Assembly: GCF_010723575.1 (NCBI RefSeq)
Contig: NZ_BLKZ01000001.1
Coordinates: 5,022,001 to 5,086,000 of the forward strand
Direction of reading: 5' to 3'
Origin: Mycobacterium bourgelatii
Lineage (GTDB): Bacteria > Actinomycetota > Actinomycetes > Mycobacteriales > Mycobacteriaceae
Length of the DNA: 64,000 bases
The notes below the pieces were generated by a model, which was not told the DNA's origin, made no database searches, and saw nothing but the letters and a program-made list of their open reading frames with translations. The translations under genes were made by a program, and so were the position numbers. Positions 53,516-61,704 of the stretch are shown here, piece by piece. Each line of letters starts with the position of its first letter. Within the stretch, counting starts at the first letter, position 1.

Positions 53516-53603
53516 CTGTTAAGAATTTCCCTCTACCGGAGCTCAGGCAAGTGGTGATTCGAAGTCCGTTTATTCGGGAGACCCGAAGCGATATCTTTCG
53601 GGG

Positions 53604-54104
53604 ATGGGACTGCATTACGTCGACCCGAACAAGAAGCGCGGTTTCATCTATCGGCTCAACGAGCGATTTTCGCGCTCACGTGTAGGTCGGGCCTACGCGC
53701 TAGGGCCTGGCGCCCGGATCGATCCGATACTTTTTCGGGCAACGGGCGGCCGGTACCCGTGGATCTTGGGCTCAAGCGCCACTGCTCCACTGGTGACGAC
53801 AGGCGCTCGATCAGGTCAGTCGAGGCAAGTCCAAGTGACGTACTTCCATGACGGGCCTGACCCAATCCTGGTCGCGTCCAACGGTGGCAAAGCCAATCAC
53901 CCCAGTTGGTGCCACAACCTGCGGGCGCACCCCGAATGCGAGTTGGGGGACGAGCCGTTTGTCGCCGCCGAAGTCACCGACGAAGACGAATACGAACGGC
54001 TGTTTGCGCTGGCCAGTCGGGTCTTCGCCGGGTATGCCGAGTATCGGATCAAGGCGACGGCTGCTGGCCGCCGCATCCCTGTGTTCAGGCTCACGCCGCA
54101 TTAG
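53604..54104 (+). CDS. F420-dependent nitroreductase-family (Ddn-like) protein
   Basis: 166 residues. The family pattern is seen in LVTTGARSGQSRQVQVTYFH, VASNGGKANHPSWCHNLRAHPE and the C-terminal RIPVFRLTP. Ddn-type proteins use reduced coenzyme F420 to reduce quinones and, in M. tuberculosis, to activate nitroimidazole prodrugs; which activity this paralogue has cannot be told. Divergent from the exported Trp-rich gene, with 88 bp between starts. Confidence 0.88.
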   Translation: MGLHYVDPNKKRGFIYRLNERFSRSRVGRAYALGPGARIDPILFRATGGRYPWILGSSATAPLVTTGARSGQSRQVQVTYFHDGPDPILVASNGGKANHPSWCHNLRAHPECELGDEPFVAAEVTDEDEYERLFALASRVFAGYAEYRIKATAAGRRIPVFRLTPH

Positions 54105-54170
54105 CAACCAGGGCCGCGCCGCGCCTGATGCGATTAGGATTACGTCGAAATCAAGCTAGGAAGTGATCTC

Positions 54171-54566
54171 ATGGTCCGCATTGCCATCGCGTTGCTAGTC
54201 CTTGCCGTCGGGTTGGCCGCGCCGGCTTTCGCGGACCCCAAGGACGACGCCTTCCTCACCAACCTCAACACCTCGGGCATGGACTTCGGCCCACCCGACA
54301 AGGCAATTCAGCTGGCGAAAAACGTCGTGTGTGGGACGCTCAGCAATAACCCCGACACTCCCAACGCGGACTTGGTCAGCAAGGTCACCAATGCCACCAA
54401 CTGGCCGGCGCTAAATTCCGCTTACTTCACCGGAGCCGCGATTCAGGCCTACTGCCCGCAGTACGGTTCGCTCACTGTCCCTACGCTTCCCAGCAAAGTT
54501 CCGGGCGCACCCAGCACCGTTCCCCCCGCGCCTACCTCGCCGACGGTCCAGGCCGCTAGCGCGTAG
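54171..54566 (+). CDS. Exported DUF732 protein
   Basis: 131 residues, ATG 54171 with AGGAAG upstream. Signal peptide MVRIAIALLVLAVGLAAPA-FA. The mature part DPKDDAFLTNLNTSGMDFGP with two Cys (VVCGTL, AYCPQY) and a helical core is the DUF732 pattern common in mycobacterial secreted proteins; the tail is Pro/Thr/Ser-rich. Function unknown. Followed by a tandem palindromic repeat. Confidence 0.87.
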   Translation: MVRIAIALLVLAVGLAAPAFADPKDDAFLTNLNTSGMDFGPPDKAIQLAKNVVCGTLSNNPDTPNADLVSKVTNATNWPALNSAYFTGAAIQAYCPQYGSLTVPTLPSKVPGAPSTVPPAPTSPTVQAASA

Positions 54567-54886
54567 AGAGTCCGGCTGCGGCGCCTTCGGCGCCGAACGT
54601 GTGCACTGTGCACCACCCCCGCCCGCGGGACGGGGCAACACCCCTCACGCTCGGCGACACCACCGCGGCCACACCTTGGACGCCGAACGTGAGCTCTACG
54701 CACCACCACCGCGCGAAACGGGGCAACACGCCTCACGCTCGGCGCCGCCAGTCGGCCACGTCGCCCGCCGAAGGTGAGCCTTACGCACCACCCCCACGCG
54801 AAACCGGGCAACACCCCGCACGCTCGGCGACACCACTCGGCCAGACCAATGCAATTCCTTGCGGGGCAAGGGGGAACGGGCTGAAC
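54567..54886. repeat. Tandem array of three palindromic units at a convergent junction
   Basis: Units begin at 54591, 54681 and 54766 (spacing 90 and 85 bp). Each opens with CGCCGAACGTG (third: CGCCGAAGGTG) and closes with CACGCTCGGCG at 54646-54656, 54734-54744 and 54819-54829, so each can fold on itself (arms about 10 of 11 paired, 64-66 bp overall). The shared middle includes GCACCAC and GGGCAACAC. The outer arms resemble those of the 62-bp elements elsewhere in the window, the cores do not. Located between convergent DUF732 and DUF1801 genes. Confidence 0.8.
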
Positions 54887-55228
54887 CTAGCTGCGGTTAA
54901 CCCTGACCGCCTCTTGAATCAGTGCCTTGAACGCGTTCGCGTCCAATTCGTCGTCTTCGCGCAGATCGATGGCGCGCCGGACGGGGGCATTGAGGCTCTC
55001 ATTGAACAAGTTGTCGGGATCGCGCAACGACGAACCTTTCGCGAAAGTCAGTTTGACCTTCCCCTTGTACATTTCCAGCGTGCAGATCAAGCCGTCCAAG
55101 TAAAACGTCGGCACGCCATCGGGATTGGATGGCTTGCGCCACTTGATTTCCTCGACGACATCGGGCTCGGCCTCTTTAATTAGCGACCGAATCTCCTCGA
55201 CCCGACCGGGGCGCCAATCATCGCTCAC
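54887..55228 (-). CDS. DUF1801 (YdhG-like) protein
   Basis: 113 residues. EPDVVEEIKWRKPSNPDGVPTFYL, KVKLTFAKGSSLRDP and RAIDLREDDELDANAFKALI are diagnostic of this small cytosolic family of unknown function. The start is ATG 55228. It lies 23 bp downstream of the VOC gene on the same strand, so the two may be one transcript. Confidence 0.85.
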   Translation of the reverse strand: MSDDWRPGRVEEIRSLIKEAEPDVVEEIKWRKPSNPDGVPTFYLDGLICTLEMYKGKVKLTFAKGSSLRDPDNLFNESLNAPVRRAIDLREDDELDANAFKALIQEAVRVNRS

Positions 55229-55251
55229 ATCGCCAATGTAACCGCCGCTGG

Positions 55252-55659
55252 TTAACCGGCGCAGATCCCGAACTTTGCGCGGGCAGCCTCGGTCACCGGG
55301 GTGAACAGGTTGACCAGGTTCCCGTCCGGATCACGAAATAACAGTCCGCGGTTACCCCACGGCATGGTCCTGGGCTCTGTGACGACCTCGGCCAGGCGCC
55401 CGCGCAGGCGCTCGTACTCGGAGTCAACATCGTCGACGATGAACTCCACGATGGCGCTTCGGTTGGCGGCCGGCTCGGCGGACCCGTCTCCGAACAGCGG
55501 CACGGTCTTGTCACTGCCGATCGCCAACGTGCCGACCGGCGTCGGAATCTCGGCGAACAACTCATTGCCCCATACCGCGGAGGACTCGGTGACCATCTCG
55601 TAGAACGCGACCAGTCGTTGGACATCGGCCGTGATGACGCGCGTCGAAACGAACTTCAC
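55252..55659 (-). CDS. Glyoxalase/VOC-superfamily protein
   Basis: 135 residues from GTG 55659 with GGGGGAG about 4 nt upstream. VQRLVAFYEMVTE, AIVEFIVDDVDSEYERL and NRGLLFRDPDGNLVNLFTPV give the typical beta-alpha-beta-beta-beta VOC modules, with the final Asn-Leu-Phe pattern where Glu often serves as a metal ligand. Substrate unknown. Divergent from the arr-like gene. Confidence 0.85.
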   Translation of the reverse strand: MKFVSTRVITADVQRLVAFYEMVTESSAVWGNELFAEIPTPVGTLAIGSDKTVPLFGDGSAEPAANRSAIVEFIVDDVDSEYERLRGRLAEVVTEPRTMPWGNRGLLFRDPDGNLVNLFTPVTEAARAKFGICAG

Positions 55660-55789
55660 CTAACTCCCCCTGCTCTCGGTGTGCGACGGCTGCAGAAGAA
55701 ACGCTAGGCATTCCCACTGACAACCCACTGACAACCCGCTGAAAACCAAGCTCAGCTGCGCATCACGCAGAGATTCGTAACCTGGAGCC

Positions 55790-56200
55790 ATGGGCGGGGT
55801 ACTAGACGAAGGTCCGTTTTTCCACGGCACGAAGGCCGAGCTGGAGGTCGGGGGCCTGCTAACCCCGGGTTTCCCTTCCAACTACCGGCCGGAAATCATC
55901 ATGAATCACATTTATTTCACCGCTCTGATCGACGGTGCCGGGCTAGCGGCCGAGCTCGCGCCGGGACCGGGCGAGCCACGGGTGTATCTCGTGGAACCGA
56001 CCGGTGAGTTCGAGAACGATCCGAACGTCACGGACAAGAAGTTCCCCGGCAATCCGACCCGTTCCTACCGCAGCCGCGAACCGCTGCGGGTCGTCGGAGA
56101 AGTCGAAAACTGGACGCGGCTGTCCGCCGAAGCGCTCCAGGCATGGCGCGACCGGTTGGCGGCACTGCGGGCCGACGAGCGCGGCGAAATCATCAACTGA
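55790..56200 (+). CDS. arr: Rifamycin ADP-ribosyltransferase homologue (Arr)
   Basis: 136 residues, the usual Arr length. FFHGTKAELEVGGLLTPGF, HIYFTALIDGAGLAAELA, VYLVEPTGEFENDPNVTDKK and FPGNPTRSYRSREPLRVVGE align closely with M. smegmatis Arr. The catalytic-site residues known there are all present: His of HGTK, Tyr of YFTA and Asp of DPN. Arr transfers ADP-ribose from NAD to the C23 hydroxyl of rifampicin and inactivates it. M. tuberculosis lacks arr. No integron or transposon flanks it, so this looks chromosomal and intrinsic. Confidence 0.9.
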   Translation: MGGVLDEGPFFHGTKAELEVGGLLTPGFPSNYRPEIIMNHIYFTALIDGAGLAAELAPGPGEPRVYLVEPTGEFENDPNVTDKKFPGNPTRSYRSREPLRVVGEVENWTRLSAEALQAWRDRLAALRADERGEIIN

Positions 56201-56230
56201 GCAGAGAACGACGACAGAACCGCTACGCGA

Positions 56231-56650
56231 TCAACTCTCAGCCGCGTTGGACAACCCGGCTGCGAGTCTCGCGACATGCCACCGGATCGCCGCCTGCAAT
56301 GGTCGCCCCAGACCGGGCACGAGACACGTGAAACTGGGCGACCAAACGATTACACAGCCCTCCGGACGAGGTTCGATGACGACGGTTGCCTGGTAGTCGC
56401 TCAACGCCGGAGGTGGCGACAACACGTTGTACGAGTGAAGGTGCGGCCGGGACCCGTCGAGCAATCTCCTCTGCGCGTCTTGCGCACGCCACCGACTGCC
56501 GTCTGGGGCGCCCCGCGTCGCTCCCAAGACCCTTCGACCAACGACGGCACCCAGGCCGTTCCAGCCGTCGACATCGACCAGGGTGTCGTAGACCGCTTCA
56601 GGCAAAGCACCCGATGGTGTCTCGACGCGAAAAGAGCACCGTTTCGCCAT
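56231..56650 (-). CDS. SRPBCC-fold (polyketide cyclase/START-like) protein
   Basis: 139 residues from ATG 56650 (MAKRCSFRVETPSGALPEAV). DYQATVVIEPRPEGCVIVWS and the C-terminal helix IRWHVARLAAGL match small SRPBCC lipid- or ligand-binding proteins. The frame continues to 56770 upstream but without coding character. It converges on arr with 30 bp between. Function unknown. Confidence 0.75.
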   Translation of the reverse strand: MAKRCSFRVETPSGALPEAVYDTLVDVDGWNGLGAVVGRRVLGATRGAPDGSRWRAQDAQRRLLDGSRPHLHSYNVLSPPPALSDYQATVVIEPRPEGCVIVWSPSFTCLVPGLGRPLQAAIRWHVARLAAGLSNAAES

Positions 56651-56741
56651 GATTCGACACGCCACTAGCGGCAGCGAACCGACCGGCAACTTTGCCCCTA
56701 AGCCTTGGACCGAAGCTCCACCAAATCCACTCCGCACATTG

Positions 56742-57110
56742 TCACTCGCCGAAAAGCGGGACACCCGCATCCGAGGACGCCGCCTTCAATCGCTTGTCTC
56801 TGGTCCAGAGCTTCGCTCCCTCAACCATGACGACGGCGGCCATCAGATGTACATCCACCGCGCTCAGACCACGTCCCCAAAGCTGCCGCCGTTCAACGAA
56901 ATGCCGGATTTCAGCATGTTGCGCAGTCGGGAACTGCGTCAGGTTCCCTAGCAGGTCGAGCACAATGTCCCGACCCGCAATTGACCCGAGCGCCAGTTCC
57001 TCGATGACCAGTGGATGGCAGCCGACCGCATCGAGTTCCAACCGCTCGACCAGCCTGCGCTCCACGGTGTGGAGATGATCGATCCACACTGAGGTGTCGA
57101 CCAGAATCAT
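56742..57110 (-). CDS. vapC32: VapC toxin (PIN-domain ribonuclease), VapC32 orthologue
   Basis: 122 residues. PIN-domain acidic residues: Asp in MILVDTSVWIDHL (5), Glu in VIEELALGSI (about 38), Asp in GLSAVDVHLMAA (about 86) and Asp in KLWTRDKRL (about 104). VapC toxins cleave specific RNAs. The start overlaps the vapB stop (ATGA). Position next to ychF and sequence agree with M. tuberculosis Rv1114. Confidence 0.92.
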   Translation of the reverse strand: MILVDTSVWIDHLHTVERRLVERLELDAVGCHPLVIEELALGSIAGRDIVLDLLGNLTQFPTAQHAEIRHFVERRQLWGRGLSAVDVHLMAAVVMVEGAKLWTRDKRLKAASSDAGVPLFGE

Positions 57111-57304
57111 TCCTGCATGCCGCGTCGCCGCGGCGCGGCCGTCGCTTCGGGATCCGATCCACCCAGTGCGGCAAGACGTCGAGCACTCTCCACCCGGATC
57201 AGCGTCTGCAAGCCCCGTTTTAGCAGTGCGACATTCTCGTGCACGCCCGTTAGCTCTGCCGCCTTGGCGAGCAGTTCGTCATCGATGGTGACGGTGGTCC
57301 TCAT
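57107..57304 (-). CDS. vapB32: VapB antitoxin, VapB32 orthologue
   Basis: 65 residues. The N-terminal MRTTVTIDDELLAKAAELTG is a ribbon-helix-helix DNA-binding motif; the C-terminal tail should wrap and inhibit VapC. It is first in the operon, overlapping vapC by 4 bp. A palindrome (57320-57332) just upstream is the likely autoregulatory operator. Corresponds to Rv1113. Confidence 0.92.
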   Translation of the reverse strand: MRTTVTIDDELLAKAAELTGVHENVALLKRGLQTLIRVESARRLAALGGSDPEATAAPRRRGMQE

Positions 57305-57319
57305 TCGACATCTCCATGC

Positions 57320-57344
57320 GCATCATTGATGCACTCCATGATGC
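57320..57344 (-). promoter_or_regulatory. Candidate VapB32 operator
   Basis: GCATCA-T-TGATGC at 57320-57332 is a perfect 13-bp palindrome starting 16 bases from the vapB start. A further TGATGC half site follows at 57339-57344, 12 bp from the first. This layout suits cooperative binding of ribbon-helix-helix dimers. Confidence 0.6.
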
Positions 57345-57590
57345 CACAACCGCAGGCTAGCGCGCGGCGGACGGGATACCGAGCCGTGGACAAGGACGAT
57401 GCCATCTGCCATGGTCCGCGGCTCATAACGCCCAACGGATTTCACCGGTAACGGCGGCGGCAGCGCCAAGAGCATCCCCGGCACGGGCTTCACCGGCGGC
57501 GGCGGCAACGGCGGTCCCTAGCCCTTGACTCTGCAGTGAGGGCGCAGAAGTGCGAGAGATCACCGCCATAGACGCAGTGTCAACGAGCGA
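57345..57590. other. Intergenic region between vapB32 and ychF, with a Gly-rich remnant
   Basis: About 245 bp with no full gene. On the plus strand 57444-57521 reads TGNGGGSAKSIPGTGFTGGG followed by GNGGP and a stop, in the style of mycobacterial Gly-rich tails but without any upstream coding region; probably a remnant or chance. Confidence 0.3.
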
Positions 57591-58664
57591 CTACACGTTG
57601 AACCGGAATTCGACCACGTCCCCGTCAGCCATGACGTAGTCCTTCCCCTCCATCCGGACCTTGCCGGCAGCCTTCGCCGCCGCCATCGACCCGGCGGCGA
57701 CCAGGTCGTCGAAGGAAACGACCTCGGCCTTGATGAAGCCCTTCTCGAAGTCACTGTGGATCACCCCGGCCGCCTTGGGCGCCGTGTCGCCCTGGTGAAT
57801 CACCCACGCCCGCGCTTCTTTCGGCCCCGCCGTCAGATACGTCTGCAGCTTCAAGGTGTGAAAACCGGCCCGGGCCAATGCATCCAGGCCCCGCTCGGTC
57901 TGCCCGATCGACTCCAACAACTCCGCGGCGGATTCGTCGTCAAGTTCGATGAGTTCGGATTCGATTGCCGCGTCCAGGAATACGGCGTCCGCAGGAGCGA
58001 CGAGTTCACGCAATTCGGCGATGCGCGCAGCGTCGGTCAGCACCGCTTCGTCGGCGTTGAACACGTACAGGAACGGCTTGGTGGTCAATAGGTTCAGCTC
58101 GCGCAGCAGCGAGAAATCCTCGCCGGAGGCAAACAGCGTCTTGCCGGTATCGAGCACCTGCTGAGCCCGCACCGCCGCCTCATGTATCGGCCTGCGCTCC
58201 TTGTTGGTGCGGGCTTCCTTCTCCAGCCGAGGCAGCGCACGTTCGAGGGTCTGCATGTCGGCCAAGATCAGCTCGGTTTCGACGACCTCGATGTCGGACC
58301 GAGGATCGACCTTCCCCGCGACGTGCGTCACATCGTCGTCGGCAAACACCCGCACTACCTGGCAGATCGCGTCGCACTCACGAATGTGCGCCAGGAACTT
58401 GTTGCCCAGGCCGGCGCCTTCCGACGCCCCCGCGACAAGTCCCGCGATGTCGACGAACGTCACGGGGGCCGGGACGGTGCGCTCCGATCCGAACATCTCC
58501 GCCAGCTTGTCCAGCCGCGGGTCGGGCAGCGACACCACGCCCTCGTTCGGCTCGATCGTCGCGAACGGATAATTGGCCGCCACCACGTTGTTCCGGGTCA
58601 GCGCGTTGAACAGAGTCGACTTGCCGACATTAGGTAGACCCACGATTCCCAAGCTCAGGCTCAC
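57591..58664 (-). CDS. ychF: Ribosome-associated GTPase/ATPase YchF (OLA1-type)
   Basis: 357 residues from GTG 58664. G1 GLPNVGKSTLFNAL, G3 DIAGLVAGASEGAGLGN and the OLA1-type G4 variant FNADE (NxxE rather than NKxD, favouring ATP) are present, with the C-terminal TGS domain (LQTYLTAGPKEARAWVIHQG). YchF is a conserved translation- and stress-related P-loop protein. Orthologue of M. tuberculosis Rv1112. Divergent from the Rv1111c-like gene. Confidence 0.96.
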   Translation of the reverse strand: MSLSLGIVGLPNVGKSTLFNALTRNNVVAANYPFATIEPNEGVVSLPDPRLDKLAEMFGSERTVPAPVTFVDIAGLVAGASEGAGLGNKFLAHIRECDAICQVVRVFADDDVTHVAGKVDPRSDIEVVETELILADMQTLERALPRLEKEARTNKERRPIHEAAVRAQQVLDTGKTLFASGEDFSLLRELNLLTTKPFLYVFNADEAVLTDAARIAELRELVAPADAVFLDAAIESELIELDDESAAELLESIGQTERGLDALARAGFHTLKLQTYLTAGPKEARAWVIHQGDTAPKAAGVIHSDFEKGFIKAEVVSFDDLVAAGSMAAAKAAGKVRMEGKDYVMADGDVVEFRFNV

Positions 58665-58748
58665 AGGGAGCCAAGTGTAGGTGGCACGCCAACATCAGTT
58701 GTCCAGCTATATACGGGGCTTTGGCTCAGATGCCGGTACGGTCAACAT

Positions 58749-59972
58749 GTGTCAACGCAGCGCGCTGGATCGACGGTGGAGCCGAGCCACCGCTCGATAC
58801 TCCGCAATCTTCCGGGTGTGCCCTGGTGGGCCGCAGTGCTTCTCGCCGCCGGGACGACTGCGGTTGGGTACTTGCTTGATGCCGGCAACAAGGAGTTGAG
58901 CCACACCTTCGCGGGCCTCTACATCGCCGGTTGCGTGGCAGCGGTGCTGGTGGTGCGCCAGTCGGCCGTGTTCACCGCCGTCATCCAACCGCCCCTGATT
59001 TTGTTCTGCGCGGTGCCGGGCGCCTACTGGATGTTCCACGGCGGCAAGATCGATAAGTTCAAAGACCTGCTGATCAACTGCGGCTACCCACTCATCGAGC
59101 GGTTCCCGCTGATGCTGGGTACCGCCGGCGGCGTACTTTTGCTCGGCCTGATCCGTTGGTTCATCGGAAGCGCACAACGCACCGGCGCAGTGGCGAACGC
59201 CACACAAGAAGCCGAAGAAGACGCTGCCGTACCCAACCCGCGCCCGTCGATCTTCAGCGGGATTGCGGCGAAACTCAGTTCGCTGCTGGGCGGTCCCGAG
59301 ACCGACGACGACGAAGCGTCCGGCACCGACTCGCAACCGGCCCACAAGATCAGCCGTTCCACCAGAAGCAACCGCACCGCACGAAGCGGTCTCTCAGGCG
59401 AACGGTCGGCACGAACCCGTTCCGGTTCCCGTTCCCGGCATGCCCGGCCACCGTTGGACGAGCGCGGCGAACCGGCCGCCGACCGCCCGCGCCGCCCGCG
59501 CAGAACGCCCCCGAGCACCGCGGGGGATTTCGACGCCGACGAGCCACCCCGCCGGTCGCGTCGCCGTCCGCCCCCATCCGAATCCGACTTGCGAGCCCAA
59601 CCGCCTCGGGAGATGCGTCGCGACCCGCACCCGCGTCGCAACCCCTACGAGCGGCCCTACGACCGACCTCAGCGCCGCAGCAGCCGCTTCGATCCCTACG
59701 AGGGCTACGAGGCGGCCGACCCTGCCGAACGCGAACGCGAGCGGCCCAGCAGGCGCCGAGAAAACCCCTACGACCGGTACGCGCCCTACGAACCCCCGCC
59801 CCGGCGCCGCCCGGCGCCCAGCGGAAACGGCGCGAACCCGACTCACCATCCGATTTCCCAGGTCCGGTACCGCACGTCAGCGCCGCGGGAGGAAACCCGC
59901 GACGAGCCGCGGCACGAGCGGCGGAGTCGGCCGCGGGCACCCCGCAAAACGCAGCCAGAATCCTGGGAGTAG
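58749..59972 (+). CDS. Membrane protein with long disordered tail (DUF6542-like, Rv1111c orthologue)
   Basis: 407 residues. Residues 25-145 hold about four membrane segments (WWAAVLLAAGTTAVGYLL, LYIAGCVAAVLVV, PPLILFCAVPGAYWM, GGVLLLGLIRWFIG). From about 165 on the chain is low-complexity, rich in Arg, Pro, Ser and Asp/Glu with repeated PYxR motifs (NPYERPYDRPQRRSSRFDPY), and presumably disordered in the cytoplasm. Function unknown. Start GTG 58749. Confidence 0.85.
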   Translation: MSTQRAGSTVEPSHRSILRNLPGVPWWAAVLLAAGTTAVGYLLDAGNKELSHTFAGLYIAGCVAAVLVVRQSAVFTAVIQPPLILFCAVPGAYWMFHGGKIDKFKDLLINCGYPLIERFPLMLGTAGGVLLLGLIRWFIGSAQRTGAVANATQEAEEDAAVPNPRPSIFSGIAAKLSSLLGGPETDDDEASGTDSQPAHKISRSTRSNRTARSGLSGERSARTRSGSRSRHARPPLDERGEPAADRPRRPRRTPPSTAGDFDADEPPRRSRRRPPPSESDLRAQPPREMRRDPHPRRNPYERPYDRPQRRSSRFDPYEGYEAADPAERERERPSRRRENPYDRYAPYEPPPRRRPAPSGNGANPTHHPISQVRYRTSAPREETRDEPRHERRSRPRAPRKTQPESWE

Positions 59973-59995
59973 GCAGTCCTCTAGGCCCGGCGAAG

Positions 59996-61003
59996 CTAGC
60001 TTGACCGGCTGGGCCGGATCTCGCGCGGCAGCGCGAACACCAGCGTCTCGTTGGCTGTCGTCACCGGTTGCACCATGTCGAACCCGCAGTCGGCGAGCCG
60101 TTCCAGCACACCGCGCACCAGCACTTCCGGGACCGACGCACCGGAGGTGACCCCCACCGTGGTGACCCCGTCCAGCCACGCCGGATCGATGTCGTCGGCC
60201 CAGTCGACCAGGTAGGCGGCCCGAGACCCGGCGTTCAGCGCCACCTCGACCAGTCGGACCGAGTTGGACGAATTGCGCGAACCGACGACGATCACCAGCT
60301 CGCACTCCGGGGCCATCGCCTTGACGGCGACCTGCCGGTTCTGGGTCGCGTAGCAGATGTCGTCGCTGGGCGGATCCTTGAGCTTGGGGAACCGCTGCCG
60401 CAGCCGCTCGACGATCTCCATGGTCTCGTCGACCGACAGCGTGGTCTGGGAAAGCCAGATCACCTTGTCCTCGTCACGCACGGTCACGCTGTCGACGGAC
60501 TCCACACCGTCCACCAGTTGCACGTGGTCGGGCGCCTCGCCGGCCGTGCCGATGACTTCCTCGTGGCCCTCGTGCCCGATCAGCAGGATGTCGTAGTCGT
60601 CGCGGGCGAAGCGCTTGGCCTCGTTGTGCACCTTGGTGACCAGCGGGCAGGTGGCGTCGATGGTCTGCAGATTGCGCTCGGCGGCGGCCGCGTACACCGT
60701 CGGCGCCACGCCGTGCGCAGAGAAAACCACGATGGCCCCTTCGGGGACCTCGTCGGTTTCCTCGACGAACACCGCTCCCGCCTGGGCCAGGGTGTCCACC
60801 ACGTGCCGGTTGTGCACGATCTCGTGACGCACGTAGACGGGCGCACCGTACTTTTCCAGCGCACGTTCCACCGTCTCGACGGCGCGGTCGACGCCCGCGC
60901 AGTAGCCGCGCGGCTCGGCGAGCAGCACTCGCTTGCGGTTTTGGATTCCAGAGGCCACCGATATCGAAGCACCGGGAATCCCCATGTCGATAGGCGGCAC
61001 CAT
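59996..61003 (-). CDS. ispH: 4-hydroxy-3-methylbut-2-enyl diphosphate reductase IspH
   Basis: Last step of the MEP isoprenoid pathway, giving IPP and DMAPP. The three [4Fe-4S] ligands are visible: GYCAGVDRAV, DATCPLVTKVH and DDICYATQNRQ, along with His motifs RHEIVHNRHVV and IGHEGHEEV and the catalytic Glu in VEETDEVPEGAIV. ATG 61003 gives MVPPIDMGIPGAS and 335 residues, as I recall for M. tuberculosis Rv1110 (lytB2); the in-frame TTG at 61027 was not used. Divergent from the Rv1109c-like gene. Confidence 0.96.
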   Translation of the reverse strand: MVPPIDMGIPGASISVASGIQNRKRVLLAEPRGYCAGVDRAVETVERALEKYGAPVYVRHEIVHNRHVVDTLAQAGAVFVEETDEVPEGAIVVFSAHGVAPTVYAAAAERNLQTIDATCPLVTKVHNEAKRFARDDYDILLIGHEGHEEVIGTAGEAPDHVQLVDGVESVDSVTVRDEDKVIWLSQTTLSVDETMEIVERLRQRFPKLKDPPSDDICYATQNRQVAVKAMAPECELVIVVGSRNSSNSVRLVEVALNAGSRAAYLVDWADDIDPAWLDGVTTVGVTSGASVPEVLVRGVLERLADCGFDMVQPVTTANETLVFALPREIRPSRSS

Positions 61004-61092
61004 GATGTTCAGGGTACGTAACGCCAACGCGGTCCCGCCATCTGCGCGTCTTCAGCTTGGAGTTAGCCGCAGCTTCAGGCAATCTTGGACAC

Positions 61093-61704
61093 ATGGCTAG
61101 TGCACCGTATGGCGTTCGGCTCATTGTCGGCGCGGCGACAGTCGCCGTGGAGGAGACGATGAGGCTGCCGCGAACCATCCTGATGTATCCGATGACGCTG
61201 GCGAGTCAGGCGGCGCACCTGGTGATGCGGTTCCAGCAAAACCTGGCCGAGCTCGTGATCAAGGGCGACAGCACCCTCGAGACGCTGTTCCCGCCCAAGG
61301 ACGAGCAGCCCGAATGGGCGGTTTTCGACGAGGACCTCGAGGTCATCGACGGCGAAGGGGGCTCGTTCCCGTTCCCCGGCGGCCCGGACGCCGACAACGA
61401 CCGCCGCGCCGAGGGAAGGTTCGCGCTGTACTCGGTTTCCGACGTACCGGACTCGGCAAGCGACCCGACCCAGCCCATCTCCACCGGGCAGCGGCCGTCG
61501 TCGTCCGGGGCTGACGTCGAGCCGCCGGCGGTGGCGACCGAACTCGACTACCCCTCCCTGACGCTGGCCCAGCTGCGGGCTCGCCTGCAATCGCTGAGCG
61601 TCGCCGAGCTCGAAACCCTGCTGGCCTACGAGCAGGCCACCAAGGCCCGCGCCCCGTTCCAGACCCTGATCGCCAACAGGATCACCCGCGCGAACGCCAA
61701 GTGA
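61093..61704 (+). CDS. Rv1109c-like protein (lipid droplet-associated type)
   Basis: 203 residues from ATG 61093 (MASAPYGVRLIVGAATVAVE). The N-terminal 60 residues are amphipathic (RTILMYPMTLASQAAHLVM), the middle is acidic and Pro/Ser-rich, and the C-terminus is a helical domain (LTLAQLRARLQSLSVAELET). The M. tuberculosis orthologue Rv1109c is annotated as lipid-droplet associated; I infer the same here. It overlaps xseA by 4 bp, so it is co-expressed with the exonuclease genes. Confidence 0.85.
   Translation: MASAPYGVRLIVGAATVAVEETMRLPRTILMYPMTLASQAAHLVMRFQQNLAELVIKGDSTLETLFPPKDEQPEWAVFDEDLEVIDGEGGSFPFPGGPDADNDRRAEGRFALYSVSDVPDSASDPTQPISTGQRPSSSGADVEPPAVATELDYPSLTLAQLRARLQSLSVAELETLLAYEQATKARAPFQTLIANRITRANAK

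Noticed and set aside
57540..57600. Possible repeat-like sequence before the ychF 3' end
   Set aside because: No second copy found within the window and no internal symmetry.
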